Positions 1 to 7,190 are shown, numbered from the stretch's first letter. The stretch is DNA of 23,121 bases from an uncultured Myxococcales bacterium (GCA_937915965.1 CALGHC010000701.1:1-23121); one strand, 5' to 3'. Program-made: numbers and translations. The notes: generated by a model from the sequence alone, not told the origin.

Positions 1-564
1 CTCAAGCAGCGAGCGCGCCTGAAAACCGCTATGCATGCCGACAAGCCCCAGAACGGCAACACCGAGATACTGGTGCCCCTTGAGCCAATTCTCCAGGCGA
101 CCCGGATGGCGGCGCGGCACCAGGGTGACGATCCAGCTGCCGACCAGGTCCTGGGCCGTGCCGACCGCGAAGCGGCGATCAAAGCCGGCGTCGGCGACAG
201 CTTGGGTGGCGGCGCGCCGGATCGTCGCCCGGCTGTCACCGTGGCGCGCGCCAATGATCTGCACATCGGCGATGGCCTCCTGAAGCCGCTCGAACTGCTG
301 CTCGCGGCCGGAGTCGCTGGTGTCCACGCCTTCGTCGTCGCCATCGAGCGCCGAACGACGCCGCATCGCGTAGGCAAGCAGCGTGGTGACCAACAGAGCG
401 CAGAGGGCACCGAGCCACCGTCCATTGGTCGTGCGGGCTACCGTGGCGGAGCGCTCAAGCGCCGACAAGTAGATCATGTAGCCGACAACGAGCAGCGAGG
501 CGGCCGCCATCGCCCAACCCAAGTGCAGACGCAGATGCGCGCGTAGTTGAGGGCGAACACTCAT
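1..564 (-). CDS. Membrane protein with possible heme-b helix (3' end cut by window edge)
   Basis: This reading frame is open for 188 codons from an ATG at 562-564 to the window edge, so the C-terminus is missing. The ATG overlaps the TGA of the upstream CNB-ferredoxin gene (ATGA), which implies translational coupling and a shared operon. Two hydrophobic segments are visible at about residues 15-33 and 49-67, followed by a polar stretch with acidic and arginine-rich parts (about 68-160). A third hydrophobic segment begins near residue 164. It carries His164 and His178, 14 residues apart (GHQYLG and GMHSGF), a spacing seen in heme-b-binding helices such as those of ferric-reductase-like or cytochrome b561-like proteins. 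Heme binding is inference from two histidines only. The probable role is a membrane partner that passes electrons to or from the adjacent ferredoxin. I cannot name the family with certainty. Confidence 0.7.
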   Translation of the reverse strand, partial: MSVRPQLRAHLRLHLGWAMAAASLLVVGYMIYLSALERSATVARTTNGRWLGALCALLVTTLLAYAMRRRSALDGDDEGVDTSDSGREQQFERLQEAIADVQIIGARHGDSRATIRRAATQAVADAGFDRRFAVGTAQDLVGSWIVTLVPRRHPGRLENWLKGHQYLGVAVLGLVGMHSGFQARSLLE

Positions 565-1949
565 TGTTCGAGGTCCTCGGCGAGGAACGTCCCCGGCGGT
601 ACGCGACGCAGGGTGCCGGTGGGACAGTTGTGCACGCACGGCGCGTAGGGCATGCCGCGACATAGATCGCAGCGAACCGCCTTCTTGCGGCGCCGCGGTC
701 CACCTGCGACTGGCTTGGCATCGACCAGGGTGATGTTGCCGTACGGACATCGCTTGGCGCAGGAGCCACACCCCACGCAGCGATCGTCAAAGTGGATGTC
801 GCCGTGTCGATCCCGGGTAATCGCGCCGCGAGGGCAGAGCATGCACGACGGGTCGCGGCACTGCCGACACGCGGTCACGATCATCCAGTGGCCAAAGCGC
901 TCGCCAGAGGTCTTCAGCCGAGGCGCGCCCCGCACGGCCTCGCAGGCCCGCACGCAGTTGTCACAGCGGATGCAGCGCTTCATGTCCAGCACGAGGATCT
1001 CACGGCTCGAGACAAGACCCTCCATGCGCTGGAGCCGCAAAGCCAGCTCAGGATGGCTCTCCAGGTCGCGGTTGTGCGCTTCGCGCTCGAGGACGTCGCG
1101 CCGTACTGCGTCGGCGAGCGCCTCGTCGCCGTCCAGTGCCGCCTCAAAGACACCTCGGCCGATCTGCAAGGTATCGACGAGCCCCTTCGCGACGGCGCTC
1201 GCCGCACGGGGCCGGTGGTGCACCAGGCCCATCTCGCCAAAGGCGGCGCCGCGCATGAGGTACGAGAGCACATGGTCCCCGGCGGGGCCATCGTCGTCGC
1301 GGCGGACGATCTTGACGGTGCCGTTGAGCACCAGGTGCACAGAGTCGGCGGAGTCGCCCTGCGCAAAGATCTCGTGATCTGGGCCGTAGCGCCGCAGCCG
1401 CGCGGAGTCAGCGAGGCGGCCAAGGGTGGCGCGGTCGAGCCCGGCAAAGACCGGTGCCAGGCGAAGGGCGTAGTAGATGGTCCGTTCGCGCTGCACTTCT
1501 GCGAGCAGCTCGGCGGCCTGCGGTGCATCGCCGAGCACGGGACGCAGATCGTCCATCGCGATGGCGAACAGGACGGTCGGCGCCGTCGCGGTCGCCGAGT
1601 ACGGATGAGGCACGTCGATCCAGTTCGGGTAGGTGCCAAAGAACGCCCCCGCGCCCAACTGCAACAACGCGATATTCGGGTCGAGCCGAGTGCGCGCCGT
1701 CAACTCCACCTGGCCCTGCAGGACAAAATAGAGCCGAGTCTCGTACTCGCCCTGGCGGCAGATGATGTCATCGCTGGCGTACTCGAGGCGCACAGCCGCG
1801 CCCGCCAGTTCATCGAGACCGGCGGCGGGCAACGCGGCGAGAAATGGCACCAGCGGCGCAAGCTCGCGCAGGTCGGTCGCCGCTACAGCCGTGACCTGTG
1901 CGGGCCGCAGCGGCAGGACGGGCGCCGTGTTGTCGAAGAGGGTGGCCAT
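561..1949 (-). CDS. Tandem cyclic-nucleotide-binding domains fused to a four-cluster [4Fe-4S] ferredoxin
   Basis: The 462-residue protein has no signal peptide and is probably cytoplasmic. Two Crp-like beta-barrel domains cover about residues 30-150 and 165-290. The second keeps the phosphate-binding cassette (FGEMGL...RPRAAS), so it may bind cAMP or cGMP. The first lacks the Gly-Glu and Arg of that cassette (FGTYPNW) and is degenerate. From about residue 318 comes a polyferredoxin of the HybA/DmsB/NrfC kind: CIRCDNCVRAC, CRQCRDPSCMLC, CVGCGSCAKRC and a CDLC...CVHNC pair, enough for four [4Fe-4S] clusters. No HTH is present, so it is not a Crp-type transcription factor. The simplest reading is an electron-transfer subunit whose activity or docking is gated by a nucleotide. 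The gene overlaps the downstream membrane-protein gene by 4 bases. No clear Shine-Dalgarno lies before the ATG, which abuts a repeat-rich spacer. Confidence 0.9.
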   Translation of the reverse strand: MATLFDNTAPVLPLRPAQVTAVAATDLRELAPLVPFLAALPAAGLDELAGAAVRLEYASDDIICRQGEYETRLYFVLQGQVELTARTRLDPNIALLQLGAGAFFGTYPNWIDVPHPYSATATAPTVLFAIAMDDLRPVLGDAPQAAELLAEVQRERTIYYALRLAPVFAGLDRATLGRLADSARLRRYGPDHEIFAQGDSADSVHLVLNGTVKIVRRDDDGPAGDHVLSYLMRGAAFGEMGLVHHRPRAASAVAKGLVDTLQIGRGVFEAALDGDEALADAVRRDVLEREAHNRDLESHPELALRLQRMEGLVSSREILVLDMKRCIRCDNCVRACEAVRGAPRLKTSGERFGHWMIVTACRQCRDPSCMLCPRGAITRDRHGDIHFDDRCVGCGSCAKRCPYGNITLVDAKPVAGGPRRRKKAVRCDLCRGMPYAPCVHNCPTGTLRRVPPGTFLAEDLEQ

Positions 1950-1954
1950 CGATC

Positions 1955-2130
1955 TACCCGGGCTTGCCCGGCTTTACCCGGCCTCGCCCTGTTTTGGTCA
2001 GTTTTGGTCAGGCTTGCCTGGCTATTTCCGGCATGCGCGGCATTGCCAGTCATTACCCGGCATTACCCCGGCATTGCCTCGTTATTGCCCCGTTATTGCC
2101 CCGTTCGCGATTGCCCCGTTCGCGATGTGC
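1955..2130. repeat. Degenerate ~10-11 bp tandem repeat array
   Basis: Units resemble CATTACCCCGG, GTTATTGCCCC and GCTTTACCCGG. Exact local duplications include GTTTTGGTCA twice in a row (1991-2010), CATTACCC(C)GG at 2051 and 2061, CGTTATTGCC next to GTTATTGCCC (2081-2100), and a repeated GTTCGCGAT (2103 and 2118). The pattern points to slipped-strand expansion followed by divergence. Base composition is more T-rich than the neighbouring genes. Confidence 0.75.
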
Positions 2131-2240
2131 CGCCCGATGGTGGCACCGAGGCAGTGTAGAAGCGGCCGGCCGCTGCTGCCACGATGATAGGCATTTCTCA
2201 ATCCGGAACGGGTGGTTTTGACGCAAAGAGGATCGGACGG

Positions 2241-2328
2241 CGGGCGGAAAAGGCGGGAAAAGCGAGAAAGGCGGAAAAGGCGCGAAAGGCGAAACAGGCC
2301 AGAAAGGCAGACAGCCGGGGGGGGGGGG
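2241..2328. repeat. Purine-rich ~9-10 bp degenerate array ending in a G12 run
   Basis: About eight units of the type (G)CGGGAAAAG / GCGAGAAAG / GCGCGAAAG run from 2241 to 2310, almost all purine on the plus strand. They are followed by a homopolymer of 12 G at 2317-2328. As RNA from the minus strand the segment would be pyrimidine-rich (GCCTTTTCC-like units, then C12). Such tracts can form triplex or slipped structures, but no function is shown. Confidence 0.75.
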
Positions 2329-2426
2329 CCAGGACCGCCAGCAGCGGACAGGACGGCGGTCGGGACGGGCGGCCGGAACAAGGCGGGGACCGAGGCGCGG
2401 AAAGCGTCGGCCGGGAAGGACGCACC

Positions 2427-3125
2427 CTACGGAGCCTTTGGCTTCGGTTCGTACTTGAGTTTGTAGTGGCGGTGGGTGCCCTTGTCGAGGCGCTCGTCAA
2501 AGTCGAAGACATAGCTCATGCCAATGAAGGGGCTGTCGTCATTGTGACATTTCTTGCAGACCCGCTCGTCGGGCGGGTAGATGACGCCCTCAGAGCCGGC
2601 GCCACCGGTGACGGTCAGCACCTCGTGACCCGTGATGCTGCGGTCGCCGGCGTACATGCCGCCTGGACCGTGACAGGCCTCACAGGTCACGCCGGCCATC
2701 TGGGGGGTCTCCTCGAAGGAGACAAAGCCACCGATCTTGCCATAGCCGGTGGTGTGGCACGGCAGGCACTTGGTATCGCGCGTGTAATCGCGCGTGGGGT
2801 CAAGCTTGGCGAGCTTCTTCTCGTCCACCTTGGCGCCCGCGCGTAGCACCTCGAATGCCTGAGCCATGCGGGTCTCGCCCCAGGACTCGAACTGGTCCGC
2901 ATGACACTCGCCGCAGGCGGCCGGCCCGGCGTAGCCGCCAGTACCGACGTGGCGGTGGTCGTTGCGAGCGGCGCTGTAGATCAGCACAGCGAGAACAAGC
3001 ATCCCCACCACGCCGCCAGCCCATGCGCTGGCCGGAATGTTGACCGGTTGCGACTGTTCAGTTTCCTCGGATCCAGCGTCGTGGGTGCCGCCCGCTTCGT
3101 CGCCGGGGTGGTCCTGATTGCTCAT
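2427..3125 (-). CDS. Membrane-anchored tetraheme cytochrome c (cytochrome c554-like)
   Basis: The 232-residue protein has a short acidic cytoplasmic N-terminus, one transmembrane helix at about residues 33-50 and an extracytoplasmic domain with four heme-c motifs: CGECH, CLPCH, CEACH and CKKCH. The start of that domain (YAGPAACGECH followed by FESW) is the hallmark of the cytochrome c554/c-prime multiheme family. The helix has no cleavage site or lipobox, so it is probably an uncleaved anchor. The ATG at 3123-3125 is preceded by a strong purine tract (AAGGGGGG on the coding strand). The protein probably relays electrons between membrane oxidoreductases and periplasmic partners. It is divergent from the operon beginning at 3542 and heads the minus-strand genes, though 477 bases part it from the next one. 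Partners and redox potential cannot be read from sequence. Confidence 0.93.
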   Translation of the reverse strand: MSNQDHPGDEAGGTHDAGSEETEQSQPVNIPASAWAGGVVGMLVLAVLIYSAARNDHRHVGTGGYAGPAACGECHADQFESWGETRMAQAFEVLRAGAKVDEKKLAKLDPTRDYTRDTKCLPCHTTGYGKIGGFVSFEETPQMAGVTCEACHGPGGMYAGDRSITGHEVLTVTGGAGSEGVIYPPDERVCKKCHNDDSPFIGMSYVFDFDERLDKGTHRHYKLKYEPKPKAP

Positions 3126-3362
3126 CGCAGCCCCCCTTTGCAGTTACGCCTCTCTTTATCTTGGTGGCGCGCGCCCGGAAGATCAACAGCGGTCTTTCAC
3201 CCTGATAAACGCCGTTGCAGACGTCGGTCAGCGATCTTCGTAGACGAATCCGCCCATTCAACGGAGCCCGACGGGACGACCGGCGCGGCCTTGTCGTGAC
3301 CATTCCTGGCAGCCCGCACATCTGCTTGTATTTACAGAACTTTCCGCGCAAACCACGAATGT

Positions 3363-3377
3363 CTGCCAATCTGGCAG
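3363..3377. promoter_or_regulatory. Palindrome, candidate activator (enhancer) binding site
   Basis: CTGCCA-ATC-TGGCAG is a perfect 6-bp inverted repeat with a 3-bp spacer. Its centre lies about 88 bases upstream of the start predicted from the sigma-54 promoter, a normal enhancer distance for NtrC-type activators. The core GCCA-N3-TGGC recurs at 14323-14333 upstream of the second redox module. Assignment to the response regulator at 12915-14264 is inference. Confidence 0.5.
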
Positions 3378-3418
3378 GTCGGACCTAACAAAACCGCCGC
3401 CTAAGTAGCTGTAATCAC

Positions 3419-3446
3419 GCAATCGACCTGTTGGCACGGCGATTGC
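3419..3446. promoter_or_regulatory. 7-bp inverted repeat overlapping the -12 promoter element
   Basis: GCAATCG (3419-3425) and CGATTGC (3440-3446) are exact reverse complements separated by 14 bases. The right arm covers the -12 box of the sigma-54 promoter, so a protein bound here would compete with the polymerase. It may equally be chance. Confidence 0.3.
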
Positions 3447-3447
3447 A
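3431..3447 (+). promoter_or_regulatory. Sigma-54 (RpoN) -24/-12 promoter
   Basis: TTGGCACG-GCGA-TTGCA matches the sigma-54 consensus YTGGCACG-N4-TTGCW at every defined position, with the -24 GG and -12 GC correctly spaced. Transcription would start near 3458, about 84 bases before the first ATG at 3542. The window also encodes an activator with the sigma-54 contact loop (12915-14264), consistent with regulated rather than constitutive expression of the operon. Confidence 0.85.
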
Positions 3448-3541
3448 CAGCACAACCCGCCGGCGTGAGCGCCCCAGCATCCCGCCGGCTTGAACGCCCA
3501 GGAGACAACGTCAACGATCGAGGGGCCGCACAGGAAGAGAA

Positions 3542-3850
3542 ATGAGTGGCGTGGAGGTCATGCTTGTAGCGCTGATCACCGTGCTCGCGGGTGGGGGGAT
3601 TTTCGCAGCGCTCTCGGCTGCATGGATGGTGGGCAGTGCCGACGTGGACGACGAGCTCCTCGAAAGCGAGCAACGCCCGAGCCACCGGCACGGCGAGAAT
3701 CTCGCCGCGCGCGAAATGCCACGGGAGCACGTCGTGATCCACATCGATCACTACCTGCGCCGAGAGCGCGCCCTGGCACGTCGCTTTGCCGACGCGCCGT
3801 CCGTAACGAACTTGCAAGCGAGCTCGTCGCCACGAGCGGAGGCTAGTTGA
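3542..3850 (+). CDS. Small single-helix membrane protein of unknown function
   Basis: The 102-residue protein is the first gene after the sigma-54 promoter. A hydrophobic segment at about residues 5-30 is followed by a charged soluble tail rich in Glu, Arg and His. The tail includes a short HVVIHIDHYL segment. No Cys or heme motif is present. A good ribosome site (AGGAAGAG) precedes the ATG, and the TGA overlaps the ATG of the next gene (TGATG), which supports its being a real coupled gene. I do not recognise the family. Its position suggests an accessory or assembly subunit of the complex encoded downstream. Confidence 0.7.
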   Translation: MSGVEVMLVALITVLAGGGIFAALSAAWMVGSADVDDELLESEQRPSHRHGENLAAREMPREHVVIHIDHYLRRERALARRFADAPSVTNLQASSSPRAEAS

Positions 3851-4332
3851 TGAATTTGCTGGCACCCATACAAGACGCCGCGCTCCTGCAGGGACTCAGC
3901 GATGAGCAGCGCGTAGTTCTCGCCGAGGCGGCCTCCGAGTTCAGTTACTTCGCGGGCGAGAAGCTCTTCCGCCTCGGCGACGAGGCGAGCGTCGTGATGG
4001 TTGTCCGCAAAGGGACCATCCAGTTGACGATGCCGCTGACGGTGCTCGCGACCGAACGCCAGATCGTCACCGAAGAGCTCGGCGTCGGCAGCACGGTGGC
4101 CTGGTCGGCCCTGGTGCCGCCGCACTCTGCGACGGTGAGCGCGCGGGCGATGGTCGACAGTGAACTCGTTGGATTTTCGAGAGCGCGACTGGTCGAGATG
4201 TTCGCGGCGCGGCCCGACATCGGCCTTGTAGTCAGTAGCAACCTCGCGAGCGTAGTCGGACGGCGCCTGCGTCAAACGCAGGCCATGTGGCTACGCGAGC
4301 TGCAAAACTCGGTGAGCGCCAAGTATGGTTGA
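3850..4332 (+). CDS. Stand-alone Crp-like CNB-fold protein, nucleotide site degenerate
   Basis: The 160-residue protein is essentially one cyclic-nucleotide-binding beta-barrel (about residues 10-130) with a short helical C-terminus and no DNA-binding HTH. The phosphate-binding cassette is altered: where cNMP binders have FGE-x-x-L...R-x-A, this has VAWSALVPPHSATVSA, without the Glu and the Arg. Nucleotide binding is therefore doubtful, and the fold may act as a protein-interaction or small-ligand sensor. I chose the ATG at 3850, which overlaps the upstream stop, over a TTG at 3847. The 3' end overlaps the pentaheme cytochrome gene by 8 bases, so the protein is probably made together with the respiratory complex and may regulate it. 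The CNB-ferredoxin across the divergent promoter is a second CNB protein in the same locus. Confidence 0.85.
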   Translation: MNLLAPIQDAALLQGLSDEQRVVLAEAASEFSYFAGEKLFRLGDEASVVMVVRKGTIQLTMPLTVLATERQIVTEELGVGSTVAWSALVPPHSATVSARAMVDSELVGFSRARLVEMFAARPDIGLVVSSNLASVVGRRLRQTQAMWLRELQNSVSAKYG

Positions 4333-4840
4333 TAGACACACAAACGAGACGGTGGCGATTGGTGGGCTGCGTATGGCATGCCTTTGGATGTGCGTCCTCG
4401 CGCTCGGCTGCGCGGACGACATCGTGCAGCCGATCGCTTTTTCGCACCACATTCACACGGTCGACCAGGAGATCGCCTGCATCGACTGCCACCAGTACAA
4501 CGAGACGCAGGAACACAGCGGCATGCCGACCCTTGAGGTCTGTGGCGAGTGTCACGACGAGGCCCAGGGAGAGGCGCCCGAAGAGAAGAAGATCCTTGCC
4601 GCGGTCAAGGACGGCATCGAGCCACAGTGGCAGCGCCTCTTCAGGATGCCCGATCACGTCTTCTACTCGCACCGTCGCCACGTCGTGCTCGCCAAGCTGG
4701 CCTGCTCGGAGTGTCACGGCACCATGGGCAAGAGTGCGCGACCGCCGGCCCGACCACCGGTCGCGCTGACCATGAGCTTCTGCATTGACTGTCATGAGCG
4801 CACCGGTGCGGACACCGACTGCGTCGCGTGCCACCGCTAG
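4325..4840 (+). CDS. Pentaheme c-type cytochrome lipoprotein (QrcA/ActA-like subunit)
   Basis: The 171-residue protein has five heme-c motifs: CIDCH, CGECH, CSECH, CIDCH and CVACH. Several upstream His residues (SHHIH, YSHRRH) could serve as distal ligands, as in cytochrome c7/c3-like proteins. The N-terminus has an Arg-containing n-region, a hydrophobic core and ALGC at Cys29, a plausible lipobox, so it is probably a membrane-tethered periplasmic lipoprotein. An internal ATG at 4373 is possible, but it would remove the positive n-region. Multiheme cytochromes of this kind open the operons of Qrc (QrcA, hexaheme) and alternative complex III (ActA, pentaheme). There they carry electrons between the large subunit and soluble cytochromes. 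It sits directly before the molybdopterin-family gene, as in those operons. The exact partner is inference. Confidence 0.92.
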   Translation: MVDRHTNETVAIGGLRMACLWMCVLALGCADDIVQPIAFSHHIHTVDQEIACIDCHQYNETQEHSGMPTLEVCGECHDEAQGEAPEEKKILAAVKDGIEPQWQRLFRMPDHVFYSHRRHVVLAKLACSECHGTMGKSARPPARPPVALTMSFCIDCHERTGADTDCVACHR

Positions 4841-4880
4841 CGAGGGCCGCAGGACCAGCCTGTACTTCGACGAGGCAAGC

Positions 4881-7190
4881 ATGGCTTTGAGTAGACGCAG
4901 TTTTCTGAAGTCACTGGGCATCGCCGGCGGCGCCGTGGTCGCTAGCGATGGTCTCCTCGACCACCTCGCGTACGCGACCGGCCGTGGCCCGTTGCCTGCG
5001 CGCCACGGCGAGCGCTGGGCGACCGGCGTCTGCCGCATGTGCCCCGGCGCGTGCGGCATGCTCGGACGCTTCACCAGCGAGAAGCTCGTTCACGTGCGCG
5101 GCAGCGTGCTGCATCCGCTGAACCGGGGCGGGCTGTGCCCACGCGGTATGGCGAGCCCGCAGCTGCTCTACCATCCCGACCGTCTGCTGCAGCCACTGGA
5201 GCGCAGAGGCGGCCGCACCGCGAGCCCGACGCCGGTCGCATGGGATGACGCCATCGCCCGCCTCGCCGAGCACACCAAGGAGCCCGGCGCGGTCGTCGTC
5301 GTGCACCGACCCGGCCGAAACGTGCTGAAGGCGACGCGTGCCACGGTGCTCGCCGGCGCGACCTTCCTCGAGCATCGACCGCACTACGAGCCGTCGGCGG
5401 CCTCGCCATGGCTGTATATGAGCCAGGGGCTGTGGAGCGAGCCCTGCTATGACCTGGCCCACAGCGACGTGGTGCTCTCGTTCGATAGCGGTCTCCTTGA
5501 GCGGTTTGCCCGCCCGACAGAGACTTTCCGGGTGTACTCCGAGGCGCGTCGCGATGGGCGCTGTCGCCTGATTCACGCCGAGGCATGGCGATCTGCGACC
5601 GGCTCTCACGCCGACCAGTGGGTTCCGCTGCGCCCGGGCACCGAGGCGACGCTGGCGCTCGGTGTTGCCCACGTCATCATCAAGGAAGGCCTTGAGAACC
5701 GGGTCTTCGTCTCCGAGCACACCTTCGGCTACGAGCCCTGGAAGGACGCCGCGGGCACAGAGCACGAGGGCTTCCGGGCCCATGTGCTGCGCAACTTCGC
5801 ACCCGCAATCGTGCAGAACGTCACTGGCGTGTCCATCGAGACGCTCATGCGGATCTCGCGGGCCTTTGCCGGCGCCGCCCATCCGGTGGCCATCGGCAAC
5901 GACCGACCCGGCGGGCAGGATCCGTTCGCACGTGCAGCGATCCATTGCCTCAACGCCCTCGTCGGCGCTATCGACGTCCCGGGCGGCGTGCTCGCGCCTC
6001 GCGATCTAAAAGCCAACCCATTCGGTGATGTGGCGGCGCCCGCGGCCCACGCGGCTGCGGCCACCGCGACAGGATCGCCGCTGATTGGACCCGAGGGCAG
6101 GAGCGCGGAGAGTGTCCTGACCGGCCTCGACAAGCCGATCCACACGCTGATTCTGTGCGACACCGATATCGTCGGTGACGCGATTGAGAGCGCGGCGGTC
6201 GCCGCCGCGGTCGCCAAGGCCGAGTACGTCATCGCGATCGCCACACTGCCCGACGCCACGACCGCCCTCGCGGACCTCGTGCTGCCGGCGGCGACGTATA
6301 TGGAGTCCTTCGGCGATGTTTGGACGCACACGTCGAGTGGATTCCCGCTCATCACGCTCGCCGAGCCGATGACGCCGCCAGCGGGCGAGTCGCGGCCGGA
6401 GGCCGACATCTGGGTCGCACTCGCGACCGCACGGGGTGTCGAGCTGCCGGCAGAGGACTACCGGGGCCTCGTCAAGGCCGCAGTGAGCGCGTTGCACGAG
6501 TCTGGCAGCGGTCAGGCGTTCGGTGCTCGCCACAACGAGGCCTGGCGCGAGGTCTTGGAACACGCCGGCTGGCGCCCGCCCCAGACCGATGACGTCGACG
6601 GTTGGTTCGACGCCCTCGTCAAGTCGGGCGGCTGGTGGGACCCGGTCTACTTCCACGAGGAGTGGAGCCGCGTCTTCAAGACACCGTCGGGCCGCTTTGA
6701 GTTCTATTCCCAGGCGTTGAGCACAGGGCTCGCCAGCGGTGGCAAGCCGCCTGCGGACGACGCCGTGGTGCCACACCAGCGCCCCGAGGCGGCCCCTCCG
6801 GCCGATCGGCCGCTGGCCCTGCGGGTCTACACGCCGATGTCGGTCGGCGGCGCCGCCAGCCGAATCGCGCGCCTGCGTGGGATCTCTGGCGAGCACGTCA
6901 GCGGCAACTGGCAGACGTGGGTCGAGATGAGCCCGGTGACGGCCACTCAGTTGGGCCTGCGGCCGGGAGACAAAGTACGCGTGCGCAGCGCGACCGGCGC
7001 CATAGAGGCGGTCGTTGCCGTCGACGCAGCGTCTCCGCCTGGCTCCGTGTCGATCCCCCATGGGCTCGGCGCGACCGAGACGGACCCGCAGCCGGCGGCT
7101 GACCCATTCGCGCTCGTCAAGGGCGAAACCGAGGCCCTCAGCGGCGAGCTCGTCGCCAGCAGGACCTATGTCGCGATCGAGCCCGCCTAG
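4881..7190 (+). CDS. Tat-exported molybdopterin oxidoreductase family large subunit (QrcB/ActB/PsrA-like)
   Basis: From the ATG at 4881 (GAGG six bases upstream) the protein has 769 residues and opens with a clear Tat signal (SRRSFLK, residues 4-10). Cys51, Cys54, Cys58 and Cys86 (CRMCPGAC...CPRG) form the N-terminal [4Fe-4S] site typical of the DMSO reductase family. The C-terminal part has the molybdopterin-dinucleotide domain (LGLRPGDKVRVRS, about residues 692-704). In the segment that normally carries the metal ligand, 20-30 residues before the YDLAHSDVVLSF motif, I see PSAASPWLYM with no Cys. Molybdenum ligation is therefore uncertain, and the protein may be a structural, non-catalytic homologue as in Qrc and alternative complex III. 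The neighbours (multiheme cytochrome, four-cluster ferredoxin, NrfD) match that architecture. A longer frame from 4785 would place an unlikely 32-residue extension before the Tat signal. Confidence 0.92.
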   Translation: MALSRRSFLKSLGIAGGAVVASDGLLDHLAYATGRGPLPARHGERWATGVCRMCPGACGMLGRFTSEKLVHVRGSVLHPLNRGGLCPRGMASPQLLYHPDRLLQPLERRGGRTASPTPVAWDDAIARLAEHTKEPGAVVVVHRPGRNVLKATRATVLAGATFLEHRPHYEPSAASPWLYMSQGLWSEPCYDLAHSDVVLSFDSGLLERFARPTETFRVYSEARRDGRCRLIHAEAWRSATGSHADQWVPLRPGTEATLALGVAHVIIKEGLENRVFVSEHTFGYEPWKDAAGTEHEGFRAHVLRNFAPAIVQNVTGVSIETLMRISRAFAGAAHPVAIGNDRPGGQDPFARAAIHCLNALVGAIDVPGGVLAPRDLKANPFGDVAAPAAHAAAATATGSPLIGPEGRSAESVLTGLDKPIHTLILCDTDIVGDAIESAAVAAAVAKAEYVIAIATLPDATTALADLVLPAATYMESFGDVWTHTSSGFPLITLAEPMTPPAGESRPEADIWVALATARGVELPAEDYRGLVKAAVSALHESGSGQAFGARHNEAWREVLEHAGWRPPQTDDVDGWFDALVKSGGWWDPVYFHEEWSRVFKTPSGRFEFYSQALSTGLASGGKPPADDAVVPHQRPEAAPPADRPLALRVYTPMSVGGAASRIARLRGISGEHVSGNWQTWVEMSPVTATQLGLRPGDKVRVRSATGAIEAVVAVDAASPPGSVSIPHGLGATETDPQPAADPFALVKGETEALSGELVASRTYVAIEPA

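Larger units (their letters stand above)
1950..2426. other. 477-base spacer without a supported gene, rich in degenerate repeats
   Basis: The spacer separates two minus-strand redox genes. Several frames are open across it, but they translate to low-complexity Lys/Ala/Arg or Pro/Arg strings and match nothing. It holds a degenerate tandem array (about 1955-2130), a purine-rich array (2241-2310) and a run of 12 G (2317-2328). I see no convincing terminator or promoter. If the cytochrome gene and the CNB-ferredoxin gene form one transcript, this is an unusually long untranslated linker. Confidence 0.7.
3126..3541. other. 416-base divergent intergenic regulatory region
   Basis: The region lies between the divergent cytochrome c554-like gene and the large plus-strand operon and contains no supported gene. 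It is locally more A+T-rich than its surroundings (about 3310-3420). It holds the palindrome at 3363-3377, a second inverted repeat at 3419-3446 and the sigma-54 promoter at 3431-3447. A lone TGGCAG half-site occurs at 3307-3312. I could not identify a clear promoter for the minus-strand cytochrome. Confidence 0.75.

Noticed and set aside
31..546. 171-codon plus-strand frame at the left edge
   Set aside because: The minus strand here has hydrophobic helices and an ATGA coupling to the upstream gene, whereas this frame has no domain signal.
2184..2846. Plus-strand frame with a Lys/Ala/Arg repeat start
   Set aside because: It translates the purine-rich array and then the antisense of the tetraheme cytochrome. 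No ribosome site or domain supports it.
4785..4880. Upstream extension of the molybdopterin-family protein from ATG 4785
   Set aside because: It overlaps the pentaheme cytochrome gene and would place 32 residues before the Tat signal. ATG 4881 has its own ribosome site.
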